Shown here: piece by piece, positions 42,700 through 52,146 of the stretch | How the letters are laid out: each line of letters starts with the position of its first letter | Position numbering within the stretch: position 1 is the stretch's first letter | Assembly (NCBI GenBank): GCA_964494345.1 | Contig: CAZBSI010000009.1 | Span: 1 to 64,000 of the forward strand | Direction: 5' to 3' | Origin: DTKD01 sp964494345 | Lineage (GTDB): Bacteria > Armatimonadota > UBA5829 | Length of the DNA: 64,000 nt | The notes under the pieces: model-generated | What the model was told of the DNA's origin: nothing | Seen by the model: the letters and a program-made list of their open reading frames with translations, nothing else | Databases searched by the model: none | Translations under genes and position numbers: made by a program

Positions 42700-43485
42700 A
42701 TGCAGGTACCTTTACTGGAATTTCATCAGGCAACGGCGCTTTTTGGCGGCGTCCGGGCGTTGGACTCGATCACTACGACCATCGATATGGGCGAAAACGT
42801 CGCCGTGATCGGGCCGAACGGCTCTGGTAAATCGACGCTCATAAAACTGATCACCCGTGAGTTGTATCCGCAGGCAGTGAATGGCGAGACTCCGGTTAGG
42901 ATACTCGGCGAGAGCGCGTGGGATGTGTTCAAGCTGCGCACGCTTTTCGGCATAGTATCAGCGGATTTGCAGGATTTCTTCCGCCGGCCGCTGCTGGGCC
43001 GTGACGCCATATTGTCCGGGTTTTTCGGCAGCGTGGGGCTGTATCCGCACCATGAGCTAACCGATCTTATGCGGGTAAGAGCGGATGAGCTGCTTCAATT
43101 TTTGGGCATCGAGTATTTGGCGTCGAAATATATGACGGAGATGTCTACCGGGGAGGCGCGGCGGATACTGATCGCGCGTGCGTTGGTCCACGAACCTAAA
43201 GCTCTTATTCTTGATGAGCCTTCAAATGGCCTCGACCCGCGCGCTGCTCGTAAATTCGCTGATTCGCTGAGAATTATCGCGCGCGAAGGCAACAGTGTGA
43301 TTCTGGTGACACATCATTTGCCGGATATATTTCCCGAAATTTCACGCGTGATTATGCTTCAAAACGGCCGGATATTCGCCGACGGCCCAAAACAGGAGGT
43401 GCTGACTTCCGAGTGCCTGTCGGAGCTGTTCTCAATGCCCGCAGGCGTTGTCGAAAGGGACGGATATTATCATTTGATGGTGTAG
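42700..43485 (+). CDS. Stand-alone ABC ATPase (YlmA/ModF-like)
   Basis: This is a 261-residue ABC ATPase with Walker A GPNGSGKST and the family-specific FGIVSADLQDFFRR Q-loop segment. The signature is MSTGEARR, a serine-threonine-glycine variant of LSGGQ, and Walker B is KALILDEPSNGLDP, followed by a switch histidine in VTHHL. The overall pattern matches YlmA/ModF-type proteins, which have no dedicated permease. None is adjacent here. No SD precedes the ATG, 19 bp after the dehydrogenase, so it may be translated by coupling. Confidence 0.8.
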   Translation: MQVPLLEFHQATALFGGVRALDSITTTIDMGENVAVIGPNGSGKSTLIKLITRELYPQAVNGETPVRILGESAWDVFKLRTLFGIVSADLQDFFRRPLLGRDAILSGFFGSVGLYPHHELTDLMRVRADELLQFLGIEYLASKYMTEMSTGEARRILIARALVHEPKALILDEPSNGLDPRAARKFADSLRIIAREGNSVILVTHHLPDIFPEISRVIMLQNGRIFADGPKQEVLTSECLSELFSMPAGVVERDGYYHLMV

Positions 43486-43832
43486 ATGTGGCTCTCTCGT
43501 CAATTCGAACGGCCAACTGTCATTTCGAGCGGCTCATTCGTCATATCGAGCACGAAACCTTGCTATTTCGAGCATCAAACCTCGTCATTTCGGGCATCAA
43601 ACCTCGTCATTTCGGGCATCAAACCTCGTCATTTCGAGCGAAGCGAGAAATCTGCTTTTTTCGGTTGTCGGTTGTCAGTTGACGGTTATTAATTGACGGT
43701 TATCAGTTAAAAACAGTGTTTTCCAGCACTTCCAAAAGTAGTCATCCTGCGCGCAGTCGCAGGATCACGTTACATTCTATGGATTCCGCGACTACGCGCG
43801 GAATGACCAACATTACTAGAGGACAATAACCG
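43486..43832 (+). repeat. Polar family A array plus family C hairpins
   Basis: Six family A copies (43518-43653) have a spacer of the type GGGCATCAAACCTCGTCATTTC, with only the last (right) copy full-length. Then come a GGTTGTCGGTTGTC tract, a family C hairpin at 43746-43763 (CCTGCG/CGCAGG) and a second hairpin at 43783-43804 (ATTCCGCG/CGCGGAAT, 8 bp). No gene is seen. Confidence 0.85.
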
Positions 43833-45488
43833 ATGGCCAAGTATTCTCTGGGAATCGATTTTGGCACGCTCAGCGCACGCGCACTTCTGGTCGACGTCGA
43901 TACGGGACGTGAGATTGCCACCGCAGTATGTGACTATCCCCATGCCGTGATCGACAATGCCCTGCCGAGCACCGGCGAAAAGCTTCCGCCGGACTGGGCG
44001 CTGCAGGACCCTCGTGACTATATTGACGCGCTGCAGAAAATCGTCCCGGAGGCGCTGGCCAAATCCGCCGTTGGACCCCAAGACGTAATCGGCATCGGCG
44101 TCGACTTCACGGCCTGTACTATATTGCCGGTAGACAAATCCGGCCAGCCGTTATGTGTCGATCCCGCCTGGGAATCCAATCCTCACGCCTGGGTAAAGCT
44201 ATGGAAACACCACGCGGCTCAACCGGAAGCGACAAAAATCAGCGAGATCGCCGACGTCAGGAAAGAGACTTTTCTGCAGCGTTATGGCGGTAAGGTCAGT
44301 TGTGAGTGGTTTTTGCCTAAACTGTTGCAGATCATAAACGAGGCTCCGGAGGTCTACTCGGCAGCGGATAAGTTCATCGAGGCAGGGGATTGGCTGGTGC
44401 TGCAGATGACCGGTGTCGAAGCTCGCAGCGCCTGTGCGGCCGGTTACAAATCTATGTGGGATAAATCCGACGGTTTCCCATCCATGGACTTTATGAAATC
44501 CATGGATTCTCGTCTTGAGTACGTAATTGATGAGAAAATGAGCCGCAAAATCCTGCCGGTCGGCGCAAAGGCTGGCGAGTTGACCCCTGAAATGGCTGAA
44601 AAGATCGGCCTGGTTCCTGGAATAGCGGTCGCGGTGGCTGTAATCGACGCGCACGTGGCCGTGCCCGCTGCAGGGGTTACGGATGAAGGCAGTATGGTCG
44701 CGATTATGGGGACCAGCACCTGCCATATGGTTCTTAGCAAAACGCCCAGGATCGTCGAGGGGATGAGCGGCTGCGTCGAGGACGGCATTTTGCCTGGGTT
44801 CTTCGGTTTTGAGGCTGGCCAGAGCTGCGTAGGGGATCATTTTGCCTGGTTTGCGGAGAATTGCGTGCCGGAATCATACTCTGTCGAGGCTCGATCTCGT
44901 GGTATCAGCGTACAGGATTTGCTTACGGAGAAGGCATCCAAACTGAAGCCCGGTCAAAGCGGATTGCTGGCGCTGGATTGGTGGAACGGCAACCGCAGCG
45001 TGCTTGAGGACGTCGACCTGACGGGGATGATTCTCGGAATGACTCTGGCTACTAAGCCGGAGGAGATATACCGCGCGCTTATCGAGGCCACCGCTTACGG
45101 CACGAATATTATTATCGACGCATTCGATACCAGCGGGGTTACGGTTGATGAGATAGTGGCTTGTGGCGGCCTGCCTGACCGAAACCCTATGTTGATGCAG
45201 ATTTATGCTGACGTCACTAATCGCGAGTTTAAGGTCGCCGAATCTGCCCAGACGTGCGCGCTTGGATCGGCGATGTGGGGAGCAGTTGCAGCAGGAAAAT
45301 CGCGCGGCGGATACGACACCATTAACGAAGCAGCCGCTAAAATGGCGCGCCTAAAAGACAAGTCCTACGTCCCCGACCCCTCCGCTCACGCCGTCTATGT
45401 GCGGCTGTTTGACGAGTATAAGAAACTCCACGACTACTTCGGTCGCGGTGAAAATGACGTCATGAAGAGGCTCAAGGCGATGAGATAG
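43833..45488 (+). CDS. araB: Ribulokinase (FGGY family)
   Basis: AraB phosphorylates L-ribulose, and related members D-ribulose, in pentose catabolism. The 551-residue protein starts YSLGIDFGTLSARALLVDV (ATP-binding phosphate 1 motif). It has GVDFTACTILPVDKSG, the N-terminal DPAWESNPHAWVKLWKHH typical of ribulokinases, and the FGGY signature region near ACGGLPDRNPMLMQIYADV. AGAGG precedes the ATG by about 10 bases. It lies with a polyol dehydrogenase; araA and araD are not here. Confidence 0.92.
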   Translation: MAKYSLGIDFGTLSARALLVDVDTGREIATAVCDYPHAVIDNALPSTGEKLPPDWALQDPRDYIDALQKIVPEALAKSAVGPQDVIGIGVDFTACTILPVDKSGQPLCVDPAWESNPHAWVKLWKHHAAQPEATKISEIADVRKETFLQRYGGKVSCEWFLPKLLQIINEAPEVYSAADKFIEAGDWLVLQMTGVEARSACAAGYKSMWDKSDGFPSMDFMKSMDSRLEYVIDEKMSRKILPVGAKAGELTPEMAEKIGLVPGIAVAVAVIDAHVAVPAAGVTDEGSMVAIMGTSTCHMVLSKTPRIVEGMSGCVEDGILPGFFGFEAGQSCVGDHFAWFAENCVPESYSVEARSRGISVQDLLTEKASKLKPGQSGLLALDWWNGNRSVLEDVDLTGMILGMTLATKPEEIYRALIEATAYGTNIIIDAFDTSGVTVDEIVACGGLPDRNPMLMQIYADVTNREFKVAESAQTCALGSAMWGAVAAGKSRGGYDTINEAAAKMARLKDKSYVPDPSAHAVYVRLFDEYKKLHDYFGRGENDVMKRLKAMR

Positions 45489-45908
45489 CGTGAGCCCTCT
45501 GCCATATCGATCACCTACCTCCGTCATTTCGAGCACCTCCGTCATTTCGAGCACCCACGCCCCGTCATTTCGAGCACCCACGCCCCGTCATTTCGAACGA
45601 AGTGAGAAATCTGCTTTTTTCGTTATCCGAGGTCAGATGTTCGAGGTCAGGTCCGGGCAATGTGACGCATTCTAATCGCCGACACTACAATTATTTTCCG
45701 TCTTTCGCGTTCTCCCTTCATAGATCGATGGCGATCTCCGAATCGCCATCGCATAACCATAGAGGGCCCAGCCGTTATCTATCCAACTCTACGTTTAATT
45801 TCTGGTTTTCGCTCTTTTCGCCCTTTCGCGTTTCCCTTCGTTTGCGCCTCAGGAGGAAATCTACGCGCCCTCGCCTAATGCCATAACAGCAACTTCGAGG
45901 AGCTGAAA
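45489..45908 (+). repeat. Family A array and family B hairpin before DUF4091 gene 1
   Basis: Four family A copies (45522-45614, last one full as GAAGTGAGAAATC) are followed by a GAGGTCAGATGTTCGAGGTC module, a TCTTTCGCGTTCTCCC tract and a family B hairpin (45726-45751). A second TTTTCGCCCTTTCGCGTTTCC tract (45810-45836) precedes the SD GAGGAGC. No gene is seen. The layout resembles that upstream of the second DUF4091 gene. Confidence 0.8.
45726..45751 (+). repeat. Family B hairpin, CGATGG variant
   Basis: CGATGGCGAT, loop CTCCGA, ATCGCCATCG: a perfect 10-bp stem in which pair 3 is A-T instead of G-C. It is followed by CATAACC. Confidence 0.85.
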
Positions 45909-48263
45909 ATGACAAACATATTTAGAATAATCGGCCTCTTTATGCTGTTTGCCGTGGCCGCGACTGCCGCACCGGTCGACACCCTTGTTCTTTGTGACTT
46001 TGACAAAACCACCGATGTCGATAGATTCTTCGTCCGCACCACGGATCCTCCTTCCTCGTTTGTTGCGAATGCGGACGGCACTGCCTCCATTTTCTTTCCA
46101 AAATGGCAGCAGGGTTCTGAGGAATGGCCGGCGGTGATTCTTTCAAATGATAAAGGGCTCCCTCGCGACTGGACCAACTACGATTTCGCAGTCTGCGATA
46201 TCCGAAACGTGGGGTCGAAGGATCTTATTATATCCCTGTTTATTCGTGACCACGAGGACTCGCGCCTCTCCACCAGCGCACCCATCAAGCCGGGGGAGCT
46301 GAAGTCGGTACGAATGGATTTAGCTACTTTGCCGGGCACGCTGGATTTGAAGCAAATAACGGAGTTTCATATAAACGGCACTCGGCCGCCGGAGGATATG
46401 TCTCTTGTGGTCGATAATATCCGGCTTGAGAGCGATATCACGCCGCGCCTGGAGGCGATTGACGCTGCTTTGCAAAAACTCCGCCAGGCATCTCAGGATT
46501 GCGCATCAGAGGTAAATCCTTTGCTTACTGAGCTGAAGGCGCAGCATTATGATCTCTGCAGTCGAGCATCGAAAGCGACCAGTGCTGCGGATCTTCGACT
46601 GATAAAGCCTGAGGTCGCGTCCCTCGAAAGTCGGGTCAATAAGGAGGGTGCGCGTGCAATTCCAGAGGATCGCATGCGCTCGGCTGCAAAAAAGCTCGAT
46701 TCCGACGCCAGGTTTGCCTGTGGATTTGTCTCGAGTATGGTGAAGATTTTCCCCAGAGACGTGCCATTCGAGTGCAGCACTGATCGAGTAGCGACCGTAG
46801 AACTTGCCGGCAACGAGGTCGAATCGGTTCAACTCTTGATTTATGCATTTGATCAGGAGTTGAAGGGCGTAAATGTCTCTGTCGGGCCACTGACGATGAA
46901 TGGCAAGCCCGGCCCGAAGGTCGAAGCCTCGCCTGTCGGGTTCGTCGAGACCAAAAAGCCTCCATATCCGGTGAAATATATCGGCTGGCACCCGGACCCG
47001 ATTCTGGATTTTCTTAAGGGTTATAACATTAAGAAAGATGAAGTACAGCCTGTGTGGATCCGGGTTACTACCCCTGCCGGCACACCTGCTGGGGAGTATA
47101 CCGCGCCGATAACTGTAAAAGCTATTGACGTCGCGCCTGTCAAGCTCACGCTCAAAGTGCGCGTGTGGGATTTCGATGTGCCGCATCAACGGCATCTGCG
47201 CACGGCTATGTCGATATATGACGTCTATCTCCCTTATGCGTATGGCAAGCTAACAGAGCCTATGCAGCAGAGATATGAAGATTTCGTGCTTTCATACCGC
47301 ATCAATCCGGACTACATTTACAGGCCGGAGATGCCGCCTATCGAGAGCCTCAAGCGTTGGGACAAACAGGGCCTCAACGCGTTCAATATTATCTACGTCC
47401 AGAAGCCAAACAACATCAAGGCTGGTGATCCTTTTCCTGCGGAGCAGAAGCGACTGCTGCTGGGAAAAATCGATGAGGCTGTCGGGCTGCTGAAAGCTAA
47501 CGGGTTGTTTGAGAAGGCCTATGTCTACGGTTTCGACGAGATCGGGCCGGAGTCATTTTCTGCTATGCAGGACATTTTCAGCGAGATCAAGGCGCGACAT
47601 CCGGGTTTGTTGACGCTTACAACGGGCTACGATGACACTTTCGGCATCGCCAGCAAGGTCGACGCCATCGACGGTTGGATTCCGTTGACTCCCAAATTTG
47701 ATCCAAAGCGAGTCGAGGAGGCGCGTGCTCGTGGCAAGCAGGTTTGGTGGTATACGTGTATCGGGCCGCAGGCGCCGTGGGCGAACTGGATGATCGAATA
47801 TGATCTGATAGACGCGCGTATGCTGATGGGCCTGCAGACCGCCAAATACAGGCCGGATGGCTACTTATATTATGCGATGATGCGCTGGCCGCTGACCAAA
47901 AAACCGATTACGTTCGGGCCATACACCGACTGGCCCCCCGCCAGCTTCCAGACCGCAAACGGCGACGGCAGCATAATCTGCGCCGGCCCGCACGGCCCAC
48001 TGCCTACGATAAGGCTGGAGAATATCCGCGACGGAATAGAAGACTACGAATATTTCTGGCTGTTGGAGCAAGAGATAGGCAGGTTGAAAAAACTCTCCAG
48101 CCCGGCTGCCGCGCAGGCTCTGGCAAAGGCGGAAAAAGCTATGATTATAGGCGATGACCTGGTAGCGAGCATGAGCAGCTTCTCAAAGTCTCCAGAAGCA
48201 GTGAGCGCAAAGAGACGCCAGGTCGCCGAAGCCATTGTGGCGGCTAAAAAAGTTCGCAAATAA
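45909..48263 (+). CDS. Secreted DUF4091-like protein 1
   Basis: This is a 784-residue exported protein with a signal peptide of 19 residues (ending TAAPVD). An N-terminal beta-sandwich like a carbohydrate-binding module (about 20-180) ends with MSLVVDNIRLESD. A helical linker (190-270), an Ig-like domain and a barrel-like C-terminal half follow, ending with the DUF4091 hallmark TIRLENIRDGIEDYEYFWLL. The family is regarded as glycoside-hydrolase-like but is uncharacterised. A GAGGAGC SD lies 6 bases before the ATG. A close paralogue of identical length follows. Confidence 0.8.
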   Translation: MTNIFRIIGLFMLFAVAATAAPVDTLVLCDFDKTTDVDRFFVRTTDPPSSFVANADGTASIFFPKWQQGSEEWPAVILSNDKGLPRDWTNYDFAVCDIRNVGSKDLIISLFIRDHEDSRLSTSAPIKPGELKSVRMDLATLPGTLDLKQITEFHINGTRPPEDMSLVVDNIRLESDITPRLEAIDAALQKLRQASQDCASEVNPLLTELKAQHYDLCSRASKATSAADLRLIKPEVASLESRVNKEGARAIPEDRMRSAAKKLDSDARFACGFVSSMVKIFPRDVPFECSTDRVATVELAGNEVESVQLLIYAFDQELKGVNVSVGPLTMNGKPGPKVEASPVGFVETKKPPYPVKYIGWHPDPILDFLKGYNIKKDEVQPVWIRVTTPAGTPAGEYTAPITVKAIDVAPVKLTLKVRVWDFDVPHQRHLRTAMSIYDVYLPYAYGKLTEPMQQRYEDFVLSYRINPDYIYRPEMPPIESLKRWDKQGLNAFNIIYVQKPNNIKAGDPFPAEQKRLLLGKIDEAVGLLKANGLFEKAYVYGFDEIGPESFSAMQDIFSEIKARHPGLLTLTTGYDDTFGIASKVDAIDGWIPLTPKFDPKRVEEARARGKQVWWYTCIGPQAPWANWMIEYDLIDARMLMGLQTAKYRPDGYLYYAMMRWPLTKKPITFGPYTDWPPASFQTANGDGSIICAGPHGPLPTIRLENIRDGIEDYEYFWLLEQEIGRLKKLSSPAAAQALAKAEKAMIIGDDLVASMSSFSKSPEAVSAKRRQVAEAIVAAKKVRK

Positions 48264-48836
48264 CCCGCACGATAACATGGGTGGCGAACTTACGAATCGC
48301 CACCTTGAATCCCTGTCATTTCAGCAACTAACCCTTTGTCATTTCGAGCGCACCCCTCCCCTGTCATTTCGAGCGCAGCGAGAAATCTGCTTTTTCGATG
48401 TCCGAGGTCAGACGTTCGATGTCCGACCCGACATCGTTGGCTTTAGACCTCCTGTATCTGTTTTCCGGCTTTCCGCTCCTTTCGGGCTTTCGCGTTTTTT
48501 CCTTAAGATCATCCTGCACGAAGTCGCAAGATCACACCAGAATGCTTGTCATTTCGAACGCACTCCTCCCCCTGTCATTTCGCACGCACCCCTCCCCTGT
48601 CATTTCGAGCGCACCCCTCCCCTGTCATTTCGAGCGCAGCGAGAAATCTGCTTTTTTCGATGTCCGAGGTCAGACGTTCGATGTCCGACCCGACATCGTT
48701 AGCCCTTAGACCTCCTGTATCTGTTTTCCGGCTTTCGCTCTTTTCGGGCTTTCGCGTTTTCCTTTCCGCCTTCCGCCGAGAAGGGAATCCACCTCTTCGC
48801 GTCTAATGCATTGGTAGCAACTCCAAGGAGCTGTAG
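48264..48836 (+). repeat. Repeat block between the two DUF4091 genes
   Basis: In order: family B-like hairpin 48280-48304 (GGTGGCGA/TCGCCACC), family A array of three (48314-48397), a GATGTCCGAGGTCAGACGTT module, a TTTTCGGGCTTTCGCGTTTT tract, a decayed family C element near 48507-48533 and a second family A array of four (48547-48658). A near copy of the same module and tract follows. The two half-blocks are a tandem duplication. No gene is seen. Confidence 0.85.
48280..48304 (+). repeat. Family B-like hairpin with altered loop
   Basis: GGTGGCGA and TCGCCACC (8 bp) enclose ACTTACGAA instead of the usual CTCCGA-type loop. It stands 16 bp after the DUF4091 gene stop and may help end transcription. 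Confidence 0.65.
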
Positions 48837-51191
48837 ATGACAAAACTGCTACAATTGATCGTTCTTCTGATGCTGTTTGCAGCGACGGCCACTGCCGCGC
48901 CGGTCGGCACGTTGATTCTCTGCGATTTTGACAACGCCGCCGACATCAACCGATTTGAAGTGCGCGAGTCCACCCCAGCCTCTTCTTTTACTGCGAATGC
49001 AGACGGAACAGCCTCCATTTTCTTCCCTAAATGGAAGCAGGGTTCCACGGAATGGCCGGCGGTGATTCTCACCAACGATAATGGACTTCCAAAGGATTTT
49101 TCTGAATACGATTATGCCCTTTGCGATGTGCGCAACGCAGGCGAAAAGACCTGCACAATGCTTATGTATATCCGCGACCCCGAAGGCGCCTCGCAGACCG
49201 TTAGTCTGGCGATTGCACCTGGTGACACAAAGACTATTCAAATGGATTTTAAGGCAGCGCCTGCGAATCTGGACTTCAAGAATATATGGCAGTTGCACAT
49301 TCACACCACCCGACCGCCGGACGACACATATCTGGTGGTCGATAATCTACGACTCGAAAGCGGTGTGCCGCAATGGTTGAAAACCATAGGCCAGAATATA
49401 GAAACTCTGCGCAAGGATAGCAAAGATTGTGCAGACGAATTGGCCTCGATTATGGCGAGCTTATATGCTCAGTATGGCGCTCTCACAAATGAAGCTTCCA
49501 AGGCCAAAAGCGCTTCTGACCTCGCCGAGATCAGGCCGGATGTTATTGAGCTTGATAATCAGGCAAAAAGAGACCTGGCGCGCGCTATTCCAGAAGCCAG
49601 ATTGCGCAAGGCTGCAATAAAAATGAACCCCACTGCAACGTTCGCCTGCGGGTGGGCTTCGAGTATGGAGAAGATATTCCCGAAAGATATTGGCTTCACC
49701 TGCAGCACTGCTCAAGAGGCTACAATCGAACTGGCAGGCAATGAGGCCGAGTCGATTCAGCTCTTAATCTATGCGTTCGGGCAGGAATTAAAAGGCGCCA
49801 GCGTATCGGTCGGTGCGATGACCAGCAAAGGCAAGCCCGGCCCCAAAGTCGAGGCTTCTCCGGTAGGATTTGTTAAGACGGAAAAACCGCCGTACCCGGT
49901 TCGATACATCGGCTGGCATCCGGACCCGATTCTGGATTTCCTTAAGGGCTATAACATCAAGGAAGGCGAAGTGCAGCCGGTGTGGATCAGGGTTACCGCC
50001 CCTGCGGGCGCTCCGGCAGGGGAGTATACTGCGCCGGTGACCGTAAAAGCTATCAATGCTGCGCCGGTAAAGCTGACCCTAAAGGTGCACGTGTGGGGTT
50101 TTGATGTACCGCAGGAGCGCCATCTGCGCACGGCGATGTCGTTATACGACGTATTTCTTCCTTATGCCTACGGGAAATTGACCGAGCCTATGCGAGAGAG
50201 ATATGAAAACTTTGTATTGGATTATCGCATCAATCCGGACAATATCTATAGGTCGGAGATGCCGCCCGTTGAGAGCCTCAAGCGGTGGGACAAAAAGGGC
50301 CTGAACGCATTTAACATACTGTATGTTCAGAAACCCAACGGCATAAAGGCCGGTGACCCGTTCCCGGCGGAGCAAAAAGAATTGCTGTTGAGGAAAGTCG
50401 ATGAGTCTGTGGCCCTTCTCCGAGCTAACGGGTTATTAGATAAGGCATATCTATATGGCTTCGACGAGATCGGGCCGGAGTCTTTTACCGCTATGCAGGA
50501 CATCTTCAGCGAGGTCAAGAAACGCCACCCGGATCTGTTGACTCTGACGACAGGTTATGACGACTCGTTCGGCATAGTCAGCAAGGTCGATGCTATGGAC
50601 GCGTGGTGTCCGCTGACCCCGAAATTCGATCTCAAGCGTGTAGAAGATGCGCGAGCGCGTGGCAAGCAGATCTGGTGGTATACGTGCATCGGGCCGCAGG
50701 CGCCGTGGGCGAACTGGTTTATCGAATATGATGCTATTGATGCGCGAATGCTTATGGGTCTGCAGACGGCCAAATACAGGCCGGATGGATATCTCTACTA
50801 CGCTATGATGCGCTGGCCGCTGACAAAAAAACCGATCACATTCGGGCCGTATACCGACTGGCCACCTGCCAGTTTCCAGACTGCCAACGGTGATGGAAGT
50901 ATAATATGCGCTGGCCCGCACGGCCCGTTGCCTACCATAAGGCTGGAAAACATCCGAGACGGAATTGAGGATTTCGAATACTTCTGGCTGCTGGAGCAGG
51001 AAATCGCACGCCTCAAAAAACTCTCCGGTCCGGCTGCCGCACAGGCTCTGGCAAAGGCTGAAAAAGCTATGGATATCGGTGATGACCTGGTCGCAAGTCT
51101 AAGGAGTTTCACAAAGTCTCCGGATGTGATCCGTGCAAAGAGACGCCAGGTCGCGGAAGCCATCGTAACAGCACAAAAAGTCGGCAAGTAG
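48837..51191 (+). CDS. Secreted DUF4091-like protein 2 (tandem paralogue)
   Basis: This is a 784-residue paralogue of the preceding gene with the same architecture: signal peptide 1-19, N-terminal sandwich ending YLVVDNLRLES, helical linker, Ig-like domain and DUF4091-type C-terminal half ending IRLENIRDGIEDFEYFWLL. The C-terminal 250 residues are almost identical to paralogue 1 despite many synonymous codon changes, while the first 250 residues differ widely. AAGGAGC lies 6 bases before the ATG. The two proteins may share a catalytic core and differ in the glycan bound. Confidence 0.8.
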   Translation: MTKLLQLIVLLMLFAATATAAPVGTLILCDFDNAADINRFEVRESTPASSFTANADGTASIFFPKWKQGSTEWPAVILTNDNGLPKDFSEYDYALCDVRNAGEKTCTMLMYIRDPEGASQTVSLAIAPGDTKTIQMDFKAAPANLDFKNIWQLHIHTTRPPDDTYLVVDNLRLESGVPQWLKTIGQNIETLRKDSKDCADELASIMASLYAQYGALTNEASKAKSASDLAEIRPDVIELDNQAKRDLARAIPEARLRKAAIKMNPTATFACGWASSMEKIFPKDIGFTCSTAQEATIELAGNEAESIQLLIYAFGQELKGASVSVGAMTSKGKPGPKVEASPVGFVKTEKPPYPVRYIGWHPDPILDFLKGYNIKEGEVQPVWIRVTAPAGAPAGEYTAPVTVKAINAAPVKLTLKVHVWGFDVPQERHLRTAMSLYDVFLPYAYGKLTEPMRERYENFVLDYRINPDNIYRSEMPPVESLKRWDKKGLNAFNILYVQKPNGIKAGDPFPAEQKELLLRKVDESVALLRANGLLDKAYLYGFDEIGPESFTAMQDIFSEVKKRHPDLLTLTTGYDDSFGIVSKVDAMDAWCPLTPKFDLKRVEDARARGKQIWWYTCIGPQAPWANWFIEYDAIDARMLMGLQTAKYRPDGYLYYAMMRWPLTKKPITFGPYTDWPPASFQTANGDGSIICAGPHGPLPTIRLENIRDGIEDFEYFWLLEQEIARLKKLSGPAAAQALAKAEKAMDIGDDLVASLRSFTKSPDVIRAKRRQVAEAIVTAQKVGK

Positions 51192-51204
51192 AACCTCGCT
51201 GATG

Positions 51205-51213
51205 TGCTAATAT
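51205..51213 (+). promoter_or_regulatory. Extended -10 for a predicted leaderless gene
   Basis: TGC-TAATAT ends six bases before the ATG at 51220, placing the start of transcription on the start codon. No -35 or SD is seen. Confidence 0.4.
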
Positions 51214-51219
51214 ATATGT

Positions 51220-51636
51220 ATGAGCCAAATTAATATGGAACCAGAGCTTGCGGCGATGATCGTGGAGCGGTATATGGACGCGCTTGAGGAGACCTCGCAT
51301 CTTATCGCCGGTGCGCCGGAGTCGAAGCTGCCGTGTGAGCGGTCGCTTATCAAAGAAGCAATTAAAATGACGCTCACCAATACCTCCAAGTTTGACGAGC
51401 AATATATGACGCTGCAGGAAGCATATTCGAAACTCGGACTGTTCATACCGGATCAGGACGCTGAGATAGTCGCCCTCGCTGAGGAAGCCGTCGTTACGAT
51501 GGATCCGCTCAACGAGGGTATCCGCTACCTCGCCAAACACGGGGTTATTCAGCAGAAAATACAGAGTGATATGTTCAAGCTCACCGAAGAGCTTAACGAA
51601 TTTATCGCGGGGCAATCGGACGGCGAGATCGAATAA
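51220..51636 (+). CDS. Hypothetical protein, 138 aa
   Basis: This is a soluble, acidic, mostly helical protein (MEPELAAMIVERYMDALEET and following) without signal peptide or recognised motif. It may be a small four-helix protein. It lacks any Shine-Dalgarno sequence, and an extended -10 lies just upstream, so a leaderless mRNA is likely. It stands between the DUF4091 pair and fabZ. Confidence 0.6.
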   Translation: MSQINMEPELAAMIVERYMDALEETSHLIAGAPESKLPCERSLIKEAIKMTLTNTSKFDEQYMTLQEAYSKLGLFIPDQDAEIVALAEEAVVTMDPLNEGIRYLAKHGVIQQKIQSDMFKLTEELNEFIAGQSDGEIE

Positions 51637-51646
51637 TCCGCGTGTG

Positions 51647-51655
51647 TGCTATAAT
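51647..51655 (+). promoter_or_regulatory. Extended -10 promoter of fabZ
   Basis: TGC-TATAAT (consensus extended -10) lies about 50 bp before the fabZ ATG; the -35 region is poor. Confidence 0.55.
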
Positions 51656-51705
51656 CTATCCGCAGCCTAAAGCTGACATTTTATGATCGGAAACGAACTA
51701 CCTTT

Positions 51706-52137
51706 ATGATAGATATCGAAAAAATTCGGGATACTATCCCGCACAGATACCCTTTCCTGCTCGTCGACCGCATCGTCGAGGTCTCCGATGAGGGCGACTA
51801 CTGCGTCGGCATCAAAAACGTTACCGCAAATGAGAAAATCCTGCAGGGACATCTGCCCGGCCAGGCGATCTTTCCGGGGGCTTTGATCGTCGAGCACATG
51901 GCCCAGGTGGGTTGCTACCTGCTTATGACCAAGCCGGAAGCTGAGGGCAAGCTCGCATATTTCGCCGCCATTGACGGGGTCAGGTTCAAAAGGGCGGCTG
52001 TGCCGGGTGATACTATCGTCACTACGGTCAGGCTTCTCAGCGGGCGACGCGGAATATGGAAAATCAGCGCGGAGTCGAAGGTGGGAGATGATCTGGTCTG
52101 TCGCGGCGAACTGACCTGCGCGCTGGTCGATTATTAA
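51706..52137 (+). CDS. fabZ: 3-hydroxyacyl-[ACP] dehydratase
   Basis: FabZ removes water from 3-hydroxyacyl-ACP in fatty-acid and lipid A acyl synthesis. The hotdog protein of 143 residues has the catalytic His49 in GHLPGQAIFPGAL and Glu63 in VEHMAQ. The N-terminus IEKIRDTIPHRYPFLLVDRI is typical. It stands at the head of a likely transcript with the PIG-L-like gene (gap 9 bp) and perhaps the sugar importer. No other fab or lpx gene is here. Confidence 0.95.
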   Translation: MIDIEKIRDTIPHRYPFLLVDRIVEVSDEGDYCVGIKNVTANEKILQGHLPGQAIFPGALIVEHMAQVGCYLLMTKPEAEGKLAYFAAIDGVRFKRAAVPGDTIVTTVRLLSGRRGIWKISAESKVGDDLVCRGELTCALVDY

Positions 52138-52146
52138 GGGAATAAA

